From Asaia sp003994335 (GTDB lineage: Bacteria; Pseudomonadota; Alphaproteobacteria; Acetobacterales; Acetobacteraceae): 64,000 bases of DNA. Under the pieces are notes generated by a model. The model was not told the origin of the DNA, ran no database searches, and was given only the letters and a program-made list of their open reading frames with translations. Every line of letters starts with the position of its first letter. The stretch's first letter is position 1. This document shows, in pieces, positions 27,205-36,520 of this stretch. The DNA lies in contig NZ_JBBCOR010000004.1 of assembly GCF_037151175.1 (NCBI RefSeq), positions 248,001 to 312,000 of the forward strand, read 5' to 3'. Made by a program: the position numbers and the translations under genes.

Positions 27205-29630
27205 CGATCCAGATGGAGGGATTCGCGAATGCGCTTTTGCGGATCGCTGCTGCCCGTACCATGCATCGGGGTAAGTTCATCCGGCACATTGGCCGCGTTA
27301 GGGTGGGTGTCGCGCAGATCTTCCATCAGATTGACCGCGTCGCGCTGGTCGTGAATGACATGAGGCGTGATCAGGATCAGCAATTCGGTACGTTGTCGGT
27401 TGTTGTTCTGGGATCCCGCCAGGAAGCCAAGCACGGGAATATTCTTGAGCCAGGGTATGCCGCTATTGGCGCGGCTCGAATTCTCGGTAATCAGCCCGGC
27501 AAGCCCGACGGTCTGGCCGTCCTGCACCACCACGCGCGAGTTCACGGAGCGATCGTTAAAGGTCGGGTTTGCGGCACTGCTGGTATTGCTGGCGGCATTG
27601 GCACTGACCGAGCTGACCTCCTGCGAGACGTCGAGCGTCACCAGACCGCTCTGGCTCACATGAGGGGTGACCTCCATGATCACGCCGGTCGGCTGATAGG
27701 TAAACTGATTATAGACCGACGTGCCGATGGTGCTGGATTGCGAGCCGATCTGGACCGGTACGAGTTGCCCCACCTGCAGGCGCGCGGCCCTGTTATCCTG
27801 CACCATGAGCTGGGGCGAGGAGAGGACATGCACGGTCGTGACGTTCTGAAGCGCGTCGATGGCGAAGGGTGCGCCACCACCACTGGCCCCACCGATGATG
27901 AAGCCGGGCAGGGTATGGCTGAACGCCGCTGTGGCGAGAGTTCCTGCGGTGATGCTCTGGCTGTTATTGCTCAGCACCCCGTTGATGCCGCCTGATTTGA
28001 AAAAGAACTGTGTGCCGTATTGCAGCGCATCGTTCAGCTGGACCTCGGCGACCACCGCGTCGATCCGGACCTGGAGCGGCATGACGTCGATACGGCGCAT
28101 CATCTGCTCGATATTGTCGCTTTCCTGATCGGTGCCGTAGACGAGTACGGCGTTGTGCTGCGCGTTTGAGAGAATGCGCAACGTATTGGTGTCGTGGCTG
28201 CCGCCCGTTCCGCTGCTGTCGAGCCCACCCAGAAGCGGGTTGTTGAGCGCGGGATTCTGCTGCGCGCCACCTCCCAAAGCCTGACCCGCGTTCTGGCCGC
28301 CATTTTGACCCGTCCCGGCGCCGAGGCCGGTCAGGCCCCCGGCCAGACCGCCACCGCCCAATCCTCCTGCACCGGTCGCGCCGCCGAGACCGCCCGTGCC
28401 GCCATTGCCACCACCCATGGCGCCATTCATGGCCCCAGTGAAACCCGTCTGAGTGTTCTGGCCGGACGTACTGCTGCCGGGCGGCAGGGCCGTCACGTTA
28501 TCCGGGGTGAAAGCCTGTTGGAGGGTATAGGTGACGTCGTTCACGCTGGAATTCTGGACATAATAGATGTGCCAGCTTCTGATCGTGGCGCGTCGATGGC
28601 GCTCGATCAACGCGAAGAGCCTCTGTGCATCCTCGATATAGCGCGGTGCGCGCGCGACGACGAGCACGGCGTTCACACGTGCCAGAGGCAGGACCTGGAC
28701 AAGCTGTGAAAGCGAATTTCCTGTGCCGTGCAGCGCCGATTGCAGGGCGCTCGCCATGTCCTTGGCATTGCCGGAGTCCACGGGAAGGAGCGCGTAGGAT
28801 TGGGCGCTCAGCCAGTCTACGTCAAAGGCGCGTATCACCTCGATCAGCGCGTTGCGTGCCGAGGGATCGCCGCTGACCAGCAGGGCATTGCTGCTCTCGA
28901 CCGGGGTGATCCGTGCGCCTCCCTGCACAAAGGGTGTGAGGGCGTGGGCGAGGGTGCTCGCCTGCGCATAGCGCAGGGGAATCATCGCTTCTCCCCCGAC
29001 AGAAAGACTATCGGCCATCCCTGCTACGGCGCTCTGGGCGGCGCCCGGCGCCGCCTGGCTGGGTACGACGCGATAGAGTCCGTCCTGATGGATCAGCACG
29101 GCGTGAACCTGTGAGAGAAGAACCTGCAATGCGGGTAATATCTGGGCGTTGGTGAGGGGCTCACTCGTGCGCAGGGTCACCTGGCCCCGAACCGCCGGAT
29201 CGATCGCATAATTCACATGCAGGATATCATTGAGTATCTGCGCCACGGCATCGCGTATGTCGGTATCGGCGAAATTCAGTGAAATCTGCCCTATGCCCGT
29301 TGTCTGGCCTGAAACGGCCAGTCTTGGCACGGCTTCGCGGCCGAGGCTGTAACGAGCGCCCTCCGATGCGGCAGTTGTCCCAAGCCGCCCCTCGGTCATA
29401 TCGACAGGGTAGCCTGTCAGGGGCAGTTTCTCCGCCAGGGGCTTTGGTTTGCCCGGACCCTTGTCGCAACCGGAGAGCGCCAGACAGAGCGCGAGTGGTA
29501 ATGCCGGACCGGACGCCAGACCGGATGGTAAAGCCGGACGAAGACACAGGCCTGGCGCCGTCAGGCGGGTGGCGGAGCGCAGCCATGTGAGGGAAGAGCG
29601 AAGCGCGGCGGCTCGGGGCACAAGGATCAT
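27201..29630 (-). CDS. gspD: Type II secretion secretin GspD
   Basis: An 809-residue outer-membrane secretin. The N-terminus ends in LCLALSGC, a lipobox-like site, suggesting a lipoprotein after a long leader. N-domains follow (about residues 110-460), interrupted by a glycine/asparagine-rich linker of about 70 residues near 390-465. The secretin core has VQLNDALQYGTQFFF, QVGQLVPVQIGS and the C-terminal ELLILITPHVIHD. The long Gly-rich insertion between N-domains is unusual and could be flexible. Overlaps of four bases on both sides show strict operon structure. Confidence 0.92.
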   Translation of the reverse strand: MILVPRAAALRSSLTWLRSATRLTAPGLCLRPALPSGLASGPALPLALCLALSGCDKGPGKPKPLAEKLPLTGYPVDMTEGRLGTTAASEGARYSLGREAVPRLAVSGQTTGIGQISLNFADTDIRDAVAQILNDILHVNYAIDPAVRGQVTLRTSEPLTNAQILPALQVLLSQVHAVLIHQDGLYRVVPSQAAPGAAQSAVAGMADSLSVGGEAMIPLRYAQASTLAHALTPFVQGGARITPVESSNALLVSGDPSARNALIEVIRAFDVDWLSAQSYALLPVDSGNAKDMASALQSALHGTGNSLSQLVQVLPLARVNAVLVVARAPRYIEDAQRLFALIERHRRATIRSWHIYYVQNSSVNDVTYTLQQAFTPDNVTALPPGSSTSGQNTQTGFTGAMNGAMGGGNGGTGGLGGATGAGGLGGGGLAGGLTGLGAGTGQNGGQNAGQALGGGAQQNPALNNPLLGGLDSSGTGGSHDTNTLRILSNAQHNAVLVYGTDQESDNIEQMMRRIDVMPLQVRIDAVVAEVQLNDALQYGTQFFFKSGGINGVLSNNSQSITAGTLATAAFSHTLPGFIIGGASGGGAPFAIDALQNVTTVHVLSSPQLMVQDNRAARLQVGQLVPVQIGSQSSTIGTSVYNQFTYQPTGVIMEVTPHVSQSGLVTLDVSQEVSSVSANAASNTSSAANPTFNDRSVNSRVVVQDGQTVGLAGLITENSSRANSGIPWLKNIPVLGFLAGSQNNNRQRTELLILITPHVIHDQRDAVNLMEDLRDTHPNAANVPDELTPMHGTGSSDPQKRIRESLHLDR

Positions 29631-30355
29631 TGAGGCATACCTGAGGGAACTTGATCGATCGGGGCAGGGTTGGGCGCGGCGGGGTCTGACGGCGGTGAGG
29701 GGAGAGGCGCAGGGCCGGGAGGAGGTGACTGAAGTGTGGACTGCCCCGAAGAGGGTTGATCCGGGACTACGGCATCCGGATTGGCCGGGGGGGCGAAGTC
29801 CAGCGTGGGAGTTGATCCGCCCCCGGAGGGAGGCGCGAATCTGTCTCCTGGAGACGGGCCGTTTCCTTCCCTGTCGCGGTCGGGGGCAAGAACTTTCTCG
29901 CCCTGCGCATCACGCACGCGCACCCGGCCTTTCTCGATACCGGTCACGTGCCAGGGGCCAATATGGCCCCCCAGAGGAACGACAATCCCGCGGTCATGGC
30001 CAGGAACCATGAAAATGGCGCGCAGCGGGCCCGTTCCTTCAATGATGCCCGACAGGCGAGGCACCCCGTCCAGCTTGTCATCGGAGGGTGCGGGGCGACG
30101 GCTGGGGCTGAAAAGGGGGCGCGCCAGGATCTGCGCACGCCAGGCCTGAGCGCGCTCGGCAGGGGATGCCGCAGTTCCTGGCGCGGGCATGGCGGTGCTT
30201 ATGCTTGTGCTTGTGCTTGAGCTCGGCGGCTGCGCCAGTGCCTTGCCCGACAAAACCGGTGAGGTGCCTGTGAGGAGGGGGTGGACAATGCTACCCGTCA
30301 GCAAGGCCAGTGCCAGCCACCCGGCCTTTCCCTGCGGGTAGACGAAGCGCGTCAT
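29627..30355 (-). CDS. Type II secretion GspC/GspN-like protein (LsdN type)
   Basis: A 242-residue protein with one N-terminal membrane segment, a Ser/Thr/Ala-rich linker, and a small domain (about residues 80-155) containing ARPLFSPSRRP, RLSGIIEGTGPLRAIF and VPLGGHIGPWHVTGIEKGRV. This pattern resembles the homology region of GspC, which links the inner-membrane platform to the secretin. The C-terminal 80 residues are rich in Pro, Ser and Gly. No other gspC gene is present, so it probably fills that role; the levan operon literature calls this position LsdN. Confidence 0.65.
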   Translation of the reverse strand: MTRFVYPQGKAGWLALALLTGSIVHPLLTGTSPVLSGKALAQPPSSSTSTSISTAMPAPGTAASPAERAQAWRAQILARPLFSPSRRPAPSDDKLDGVPRLSGIIEGTGPLRAIFMVPGHDRGIVVPLGGHIGPWHVTGIEKGRVRVRDAQGEKVLAPDRDREGNGPSPGDRFAPPSGGGSTPTLDFAPPANPDAVVPDQPSSGQSTLQSPPPGPAPLPSPPSDPAAPNPAPIDQVPSGMPQ

Positions 30356-30960
30356 AATGCGTTCGCCTTGCCGGAGCGGAGCAGTGTATCACTGCGATAG
30401 GCATAGACATTCATCTCGCATGCCATGCGGTCGGTCGTGCCATCCTCGCTCTCCGCTGCATGAAGGTGCAGCGCATCGACGGCCATGGCCGGGGCCTCCG
30501 TCTCGAAGGCAGTCAGCACCTGGATGAGTGCGGCATAAGGGCCGGTGAGCGTGACATGCAGGCCGATCCGCCGGTAACGTCCCTCACTGAGCGGGGGAAG
30601 GGTTTCGCTGCTGCTTAATTCGACGGAAAACGCGGTAGAAAGATGTTGAAGCCGGTCCTGCAGATTGGCCCCCGCAATGGCATCGCTCCCCCCCGTGATA
30701 AGGCGGGATTCGCCGGTGGCACGACGCGCTGCGGTCTGACGCAGATGGGGGAGCGTCTCTTGCAAGCGGGTCATGCGGGCCAGTGTCTCGCGCTTCTGCG
30801 CTATATGTGCCGCGCGTCCGGCATAGAGCCCGATGAGGGGGCCGAGACACAGAAGCCAGACGAGCGCCAGGCCGCTCAGCAACAGTCCGATGGCCAGTAC
30901 CTGCCCTCGCCGTCCTTCAGGGAGATCGCGGCTCAGCCGTTCCGTCAGCCGCAGGCTCAT
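30352..30960 (-). CDS. gspM: Type II secretion platform protein GspM
   Basis: A 202-residue protein with one membrane segment (about residues 20-45), a coiled-coil stretch and a small ferredoxin-like domain, as expected of GspM/PilO-type proteins. Identification rests partly on order: it sits between gspL and the GspC-like gene with four-base overlaps on both sides. It stabilises GspL in the inner-membrane platform. Confidence 0.75.
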   Translation of the reverse strand: MSLRLTERLSRDLPEGRRGQVLAIGLLLSGLALVWLLCLGPLIGLYAGRAAHIAQKRETLARMTRLQETLPHLRQTAARRATGESRLITGGSDAIAGANLQDRLQHLSTAFSVELSSSETLPPLSEGRYRRIGLHVTLTGPYAALIQVLTAFETEAPAMAVDALHLHAAESEDGTTDRMACEMNVYAYRSDTLLRSGKANAL

Positions 30961-32054
30961 GGCGTGCGCCCCTTGACTGTGCCGATCTCGGCCCGGATCG
31001 AGAACAGGCTGGCTCCGCCCAAGCCTGCATGGGCGGTTCCCTGCGTTGAGAGCCGCGTGACCGGTGCCACGAAATCCGGATTGCGAAGAACCGGCGTGCG
31101 GCTGAGCGCCTGAATGAGGGCCGTTGGCTCGGTAGATTGTCCGCTGATCAGCACCTGTCCCTGCCTGAGACTCAGATCGGTCAGAAAGCTGGCGTCCGAG
31201 AGCGCGTCGGTGAGCGCTGCGAGCACGTCAAGCGGATCGCCCCAGCGCGCACGCGCATGGCGCATCAGGGCATCGCCTGCCTGTCGGTCCTCGATCTGCC
31301 GGCGCAAGGCGCTCGCCTCCAGTGCGGCCGGACGCAGCGCAGTAATGCTTGTATCGAGCGAGGCAAGGCGCGCGGACTGGGCCTGCAAGCCGAGCCCCAT
31401 GACTGCGATGAGGACGCATAGGGCGCCCAGCGCGATCAGGCGCGGATTGCGTGCGCCCTTGTCCCGCCAGCTCGAGGCTTTCGATGCGAGCGGGATCTGC
31501 CGGGTACTGCCAGTTTCGGCGATGCTGTCGGGTGCCTGGCCCAGAGGGGCCAGGCGTGCAAGGACTGGAGTCACGATCTGGCGTGGCACGAGCGAAAGCA
31601 GCACCGTGATCTGCCCAAGCGCCACATCCCGACGCGTAATCTCATGTGTCCAGAGAACCATGTCCGGCGCGAAAGGGGTCAGACGATCCATTTCATAGCC
31701 AAGCGCGGCATCGAGCGCGCCCTGTGCGGCCAAAGGCAGGGTCACACTGCGCTGCATGATGCGTCTGCCTTGCAGGACGAGGATGCATCGTGCCCGGCGG
31801 CGCGTTCCTTTGAGCGCCGTGCGGCAGCGGGCCAGTATGTCGGAATCCTGATCTGTAGTTCCCTCCAGCATGCCGCAGAAGCGCGTCTCTCCCTGATCGA
31901 GCAATGCGAGTGCGAAGCCGGAAGGAATTTCACGGATCTCGAGGAGGGGGCGTGGCGGCAGGATGCGAAGCCGCCCCAACCCGTCCTTCAGGTGTTCAGG
32001 CACCAGAGACACAAGCTGTCGGCCCCACCAGTCGAGAAAGATGCGGCCCGTCAT
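30957..32054 (-). CDS. gspL: Type II secretion platform protein GspL
   Basis: A 365-residue protein. The cytoplasmic half has an actin-like/PilM-type segment (QRSVTLPLAAQGALDAALGY). A membrane helix follows at about 205-225 (LIALGALCVLIAVMGLGL), then a periplasmic PilN/GspL-type domain. I prefer the ATG at 32054 (GGAA upstream); an earlier start at 32102 would overlap gspJ by 29 bases. It anchors the GspE ATPase to the inner membrane. Confidence 0.75.
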   Translation of the reverse strand: MTGRIFLDWWGRQLVSLVPEHLKDGLGRLRILPPRPLLEIREIPSGFALALLDQGETRFCGMLEGTTDQDSDILARCRTALKGTRRRARCILVLQGRRIMQRSVTLPLAAQGALDAALGYEMDRLTPFAPDMVLWTHEITRRDVALGQITVLLSLVPRQIVTPVLARLAPLGQAPDSIAETGSTRQIPLASKASSWRDKGARNPRLIALGALCVLIAVMGLGLQAQSARLASLDTSITALRPAALEASALRRQIEDRQAGDALMRHARARWGDPLDVLAALTDALSDASFLTDLSLRQGQVLISGQSTEPTALIQALSRTPVLRNPDFVAPVTRLSTQGTAHAGLGGASLFSIRAEIGTVKGRTP

Positions 32055-32073
32055 GCGCGCCGTTCCGCGCCGG

Positions 32074-32661
32074 TCACGGGCGCGGATCCAGCAGCGGGGC
32101 AACGACGATATCGGGCCAGTGCCGTGAATCGCCGGGTGGAAAAACCAGTCGAAGCTTCACCAGAGCGGGCAATCTGCTGCCGTACCATGTCGTGTTCCAG
32201 TGTCCGTCCGAATAATAGCTGCAGTCGAGGCGCGCCACGCCGTCGAGCAGGAGGCGCGTCTGCGGGGGAGGGGCTGGCTCGATCACGTGCCTGTGAGGTG
32301 TCCAGATCAGCACAAGCCGGTGGTCTTCAGCAACAGAGAGTCGCAAATCTGCCCGGCCATCAGGGCGATCATCCAGCGCCCGTGGCGCGGGGCCACGCAG
32401 CACAAGGCCATGGGCCTGCCCGACAAAGAGGGGACCGGCCTCCGTATTTCCCGGATCGGCATGCGCGAGGATCTGGCGCAACAGACGATCGAGTGACCCG
32501 AGATCGCCCTGCGCGGACAAGGCCATACGCTGGCGTTCGAAAACCCGTGTCGCCGCGTCGAAGCCCTGACGCAGAACCACAAGAAGCAGGGCGAAAACCG
32601 TGAGAGCGATCAGCATTTCAAGCAGGGTGAAGCCCTGCTCGGACTGGGGTCTCCGGCTCAT
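32074..32661 (-). CDS. gspJ: Type II secretion minor pseudopilin GspJ
   Basis: A 195-residue pseudopilin. The leader ends in EQGFTLLEMLIALTVFALLL, the standard prepilin cleavage site and helix with the +5 glutamate. The globular part has the FPPGDSRHWP-type end typical of GspJ. It overlaps gspI by four bases. It builds the pseudopilus tip with GspI and GspK. Confidence 0.87.
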   Translation of the reverse strand: MSRRPQSEQGFTLLEMLIALTVFALLLVVLRQGFDAATRVFERQRMALSAQGDLGSLDRLLRQILAHADPGNTEAGPLFVGQAHGLVLRGPAPRALDDRPDGRADLRLSVAEDHRLVLIWTPHRHVIEPAPPPQTRLLLDGVARLDCSYYSDGHWNTTWYGSRLPALVKLRLVFPPGDSRHWPDIVVAPLLDPRP

Positions 32662-33053
32662 GGCGTTTCAGCCTTGCCAAGACGCAGGCTGGTCAGCGTG
32701 ATCGATCCTCGTCCTGAGGCGGTGAGCGGATCGGGCCAGGATTCCGTGACGGCAACATGATACAGCACCAGAGAGCCCGAGACTTCTCGCGGCGTCATTA
32801 CGACATGCCAGGCAAAGCCGCTGCCATCCTCACCACTTTGGGCATAGCTGCCAGGTCGCATGCCATGGCCGATCGCCGCCATATGGGATTGTGCGCGTGA
32901 AAGCGCCTCATGTTCCGCATTGGCGCGATGGGTGGCCCCCACGCCATCCAGCATACCCTCGTAAAGCACCCCCAGCGAGAAGGCGACGATGATGAAGGCG
33001 ATCAGGACCTCGATCAGGGTGAAGCCGGATTCGGCATCGGCGGGCGCACTCAT
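32658..33053 (-). CDS. gspI: Type II secretion minor pseudopilin GspI
   Basis: A 131-residue pseudopilin with the cleavage site and helix ESGFTLIEVLIAFIIVAFSL, and a short C-terminal domain of the size expected for GspI. It overlaps gspH and gspJ by four bases each. Confidence 0.87.
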   Translation of the reverse strand: MSAPADAESGFTLIEVLIAFIIVAFSLGVLYEGMLDGVGATHRANAEHEALSRAQSHMAAIGHGMRPGSYAQSGEDGSGFAWHVVMTPREVSGSLVLYHVAVTESWPDPLTASGRGSITLTSLRLGKAETP

Positions 33054-33514
33054 CCGCCATGCGCCTCTACCGCGCCGGTCAGCCAGTTTACCCCGATGGT
33101 CATGCGATAGGGGCCGCTGAAGAGCGCGATCACAGACCCCCTCGCGCTTCCATCGGGGTAGAACACGAAGCGGCTGGGCGTGAGAGGGCTTATGCTGTCG
33201 AGCTTCAGAGCGTGGGCCGCCTGTCCCGAGATCTGATAAAGGCCTGCCTGCGGTGCGACGACAAACGCGACCTCCTGACCGCGATAGAGTGCGGCGGCAT
33301 GGGCCTCGCGCATGGCAGAGGCGATTTCGCGCGCGGCGTTGCGCAGATCGAGGCGTGCCGAACGCGGCGGCCCCCTGCCGATAAGCAGGGCGGTGACAAA
33401 ACCCATGATCACAAGCACCACGAGCATTTCAAGCAGGGTGAATCCTCTCTCCCCGCGACTGGGGTCGCCCTGCGCCCCTGATTGGATCGGAAGAACGTCG
33501 CGCTTACTGGGCAA
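33050..33514 (-). CDS. gspH: Type II secretion pseudopilin GspH
   Basis: A 154-residue pseudopilin with prepilin sequence ERGFTLLEMLVVLVIMGFVT. The C-terminal part includes FYPDGSARGS, typical of GspH. The only plausible start is a TTG at 33514, overlapping the gspF stop by 11 bases, so translation is probably coupled and weak. The product is a minor pseudopilus component. Confidence 0.85.
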   Translation of the reverse strand: MPSKRDVLPIQSGAQGDPSRGERGFTLLEMLVVLVIMGFVTALLIGRGPPRSARLDLRNAAREIASAMREAHAAALYRGQEVAFVVAPQAGLYQISGQAAHALKLDSISPLTPSRFVFYPDGSARGSVIALFSGPYRMTIGVNWLTGAVEAHGG

Positions 33515-34754
33515 GGTCGTTCAGGCTCAGCATGGCGAGCAGGAGCGAGGAGACGATACCGGCCACCATCAGCCCCATCACGATGGTAATGGCGGGCACC
33601 AGCACGGCCACGAGACGCTGTATGGCCAGGCGAGCCTGATCTTCGTGGATATCGGCGGCGCGCAGGGCCATGGGGCCGAGCTGGGCCGTTTCCTCCCCCA
33701 GTTGCAGCAGATGCACGAGGCGACGCGGAAACAGGCGGGATTCTTCCAGAGGTCGCGCCAGGCGCCCGCCCGACTTGACGCTTTCGGACGCTGCCGCAAG
33801 GGCGTCGAGCGCTGCCAGATTGCCAAGAGAGTCGCGTACAATCGCCAGAGCGCCGAGCAGGGGGACGCCATTGGTCAGCAATGTTCCCAGAATGCGTGCC
33901 AGGCGTGCGGCCAGAATTTCTGCCAGAAGCGGCCCCAGGCCAGGCAAGCGAAGCATCACCCCGTCCACGGCGCGCCTCGGCGTGGGCAAAGCGAGGACGC
34001 GCCGGGCGAGCACAACAGAGACCCCCACCGCCAGGAGCATGGCCCATCCATAATGGCCAATCAGGGCGCCCGACTGCACGAGCATCTGCGTCGAGCGCGG
34101 CAGGGCGACACCATTTTGAGCAAAGAGCGGCGTGAACTGGGGCAGGACTTTCGTGAGAAGCAGCGTCACGGAACCGATGGCCGTCAGGGTCAGGATCGCC
34201 GGATAGATCATCGCCGATTGCACCGTGGCGGCCAGGGCGCGCTCGCGTTCGAGCAGATCAGCCAGTCGCGCCATGGTTGGAGCCAGATCCCCCGTAGCTT
34301 CGGCTGCGCGAACCATGCCGAGATAGAGTTTCGGAAAACTGTCCGGATGAGCGCCCATGGCCTGATGCAAAGCGCGCCCATCCCGCACCTGATCCCGCAC
34401 GGCCCCGAACAGCGCAGCGCTGCGCGTGCCGCCGCGCGTCGTCTGTGCTGTCTCGATCAGAAAGCGCAGGGCGCGATCGATATCCTGTCCCGCGCCGAGC
34501 ATGACCGCGAGCTCGCGTGTGGCGGCAGCCAGTTCGTTGCGTTTGAGCCCGCGTCGCACGAGCGCGAGAGACGGGCCGGACAGGCCGCGCAACAGGCCGG
34601 GTCGGGCCGAGGGGCCAACGCGTATCGGGATATGACCGAGCCGGCGCAGAGCGGCTACGGCCTCGGCTTCGCTCGCCGCTTCGAGCGACCCCTTGATGAG
34701 CGCGCCTTGCGTATCGATGGCCTGATAGGCGTAGCGTGACACGAGGCCGCTCAC
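33504..34754 (-). CDS. gspF: Type II secretion inner-membrane protein GspF
   Basis: A 416-residue polytopic protein with two homologous GspF domains (about residues 80-200 and 285-405), each followed by membrane segments. Typical motifs include LGAGQDIDRALRFL and PRRLVHLLQLGEETAQLGPM. It is the platform core through which GspE drives pseudopilus assembly. It overlaps gspE by four bases. Confidence 0.92.
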   Translation of the reverse strand: MSGLVSRYAYQAIDTQGALIKGSLEAASEAEAVAALRRLGHIPIRVGPSARPGLLRGLSGPSLALVRRGLKRNELAAATRELAVMLGAGQDIDRALRFLIETAQTTRGGTRSAALFGAVRDQVRDGRALHQAMGAHPDSFPKLYLGMVRAAEATGDLAPTMARLADLLERERALAATVQSAMIYPAILTLTAIGSVTLLLTKVLPQFTPLFAQNGVALPRSTQMLVQSGALIGHYGWAMLLAVGVSVVLARRVLALPTPRRAVDGVMLRLPGLGPLLAEILAARLARILGTLLTNGVPLLGALAIVRDSLGNLAALDALAAASESVKSGGRLARPLEESRLFPRRLVHLLQLGEETAQLGPMALRAADIHEDQARLAIQRLVAVLVPAITIVMGLMVAGIVSSLLLAMLSLNDLAQ

Positions 34755-36520
34755 AGCGTGGCGCGGACGCTGCGCGTCACGTCTTCGATCGTGGTTTCAC
34801 CCGCCAGAGCCGCTCTGAGCCCTGCCGTGAAAAGCGGCACCATGCCCGCCTCGATCGCCGCGCGCTCGATGGCAAGGTGATCGGCACGCGCAAAGACGAG
34901 CTTCTCGATCGCCTCATCCGGCTCCAGCAATTCGGCGATGGCGAGCCGTCCCTGATATCCGGTCTGCCGGCACTGATCGCATCCTGTCGCATGGTGCAGC
35001 ACCACAGGCGCGTCACCCGCCAGAGCGCGCAGATCGAGGCGATCGATCAGGGATTGTGGCGGCGTGTAGGGTGTCTTGCAGGCCGGGCAGAGCCTGCGCA
35101 CCAGGCGCTGCGCTAGCACACCGCGCAGCACGGCGGTCATGAGATAGTCTTCGACACCCATGTCGCGCAGGCGGATGATCGCGGCGGAGGCCGAATTCGT
35201 ATGCAGCGTGGACAGGACCAGATGCCCTGTCAGCGCGGCCTGCACGGCGATCTGCGCCGTTTCGCCATCACGGATTTCACCGACCATGATCACATCGGGG
35301 TCCTGACGCAGAATGGCGCGCAGGAGGCTGGCAAAGCTCAGCCCGATCTGGGGGCGGACCTGCACCTGATTGATCCCGGTGAGCTGATATTCGATCGGGT
35401 CCTCGATCGTGACCAGCTTGCGCGTGACCGCGTTGAGATCTGTCAGACCGGTATAGAGCGTGGTGGTCTTGCCTGAGCCGGTGGGTCCTGTGACCAGCAC
35501 GATACCATTGGGCAGATCGAGCAATCGACGCAACCGCGCTACCAGATCGGGCGCGAGCCCGAGTGTGGTGTAGTCGAAGCGCACGCTCGACCGGTCGAGA
35601 ATACGCAGGACCAGTGTCTCGCCATGCAGGGACGGAATGGTCGAGACACGAAAATCGATCTCATGGCCGCGCACGGCCAGCTTGATGCGCCCATCCTGTG
35701 GCAGGCGCCGCTCGGCAATATCAAGGCGCGCCATGATCTTGATGCGCGAGAGAATGGCCGGGATCAGTTGGGGCGAGAGGGTCTCGACCTCATGCAGTAC
35801 GCCGTCATGACGATAGCGGATACGCAGCCTGTCCTCGAAGGGCTCGATATGGATATCAGAGGCCCGTCTCTCGACCGCGCGACCGATGATCTGATTGACC
35901 AGCCGGATAACGGGGGCCTCCGAGGCCAGATCCTTCAGCCGTTCGGCATCTTCTTCCAGAGGGGCCTCTTCGCCCTCCTGTTCCTGTGAGGCCGTGCTCT
36001 CCCGCGGGTAGAGGCGTTCCAGCGCCGCCTCGAGCTCGACCGGCAAGGCGACGAGCGCCACGACCTCGCGCCCCGTTGCCGCCTGAATGGCATCGGGGGT
36101 GAATTGATCGAGGGGGTCTCGCATGGCGAGTTGCAGCGTCGTCGCATCTGCCGACAAAGGAACGACATGGGCATCGCGCAGGAAACGCGCATTCAGCAGA
36201 TCGGGGAGAACGGGATCGGCCGGGTAGAGGGTCGGGCTGACGCGTTCGACGCCTAGAAGCTCCGCATAGCTCTGGGCCATCAGCGCCTCGGATACGAGGC
36301 CGAGCTGCAGGAGGATCTGATCCAGCCTGCCATGATTCTGTTCGGCGGCGCGCGTTGCGCGCTCGATGCCACGCCTGTCGCAACGCCCTGTCTCGATGAG
36401 CAGGCGCTCCAGTGCGTCGAGAAGGGGAGGTGCCGAGGGGCCCTCCACTGGACTATTCACCGGGGCAGTCTCCGGGGTAGTCACCGGGGCATTCATCGGG
36501 GCCGTCGTGGGGTCAGCCAA
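34751..36520 (-). CDS. gspE: Type II secretion ATPase GspE
   Basis: A 589-residue cytoplasmic ATPase. Walker A is GPTGSGKTTTLYTGL, the Asp box is ATIEDPIEY-like (KLVTIEDPIEYQL) and Walker B is DPDVIMVGEIRD. A zinc-binding insert has cysteine pairs CPAC and CDQC (about residues 500-545). The N-terminal domain follows a low-complexity stretch of degenerate Ala-Pro-Val-Thr repeats encoded by a 12-15-base tandem motif (about 36440-36510). The start is uncertain: TTG at 36520 or ATG at 36496. Confidence 0.92.
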   Translation of the reverse strand: MADPTTAPMNAPVTTPETAPVNSPVEGPSAPPLLDALERLLIETGRCDRRGIERATRAAEQNHGRLDQILLQLGLVSEALMAQSYAELLGVERVSPTLYPADPVLPDLLNARFLRDAHVVPLSADATTLQLAMRDPLDQFTPDAIQAATGREVVALVALPVELEAALERLYPRESTASQEQEGEEAPLEEDAERLKDLASEAPVIRLVNQIIGRAVERRASDIHIEPFEDRLRIRYRHDGVLHEVETLSPQLIPAILSRIKIMARLDIAERRLPQDGRIKLAVRGHEIDFRVSTIPSLHGETLVLRILDRSSVRFDYTTLGLAPDLVARLRRLLDLPNGIVLVTGPTGSGKTTTLYTGLTDLNAVTRKLVTIEDPIEYQLTGINQVQVRPQIGLSFASLLRAILRQDPDVIMVGEIRDGETAQIAVQAALTGHLVLSTLHTNSASAAIIRLRDMGVEDYLMTAVLRGVLAQRLVRRLCPACKTPYTPPQSLIDRLDLRALAGDAPVVLHHATGCDQCRQTGYQGRLAIAELLEPDEAIEKLVFARADHLAIERAAIEAGMVPLFTAGLRAALAGETTIEDVTRSVRATL

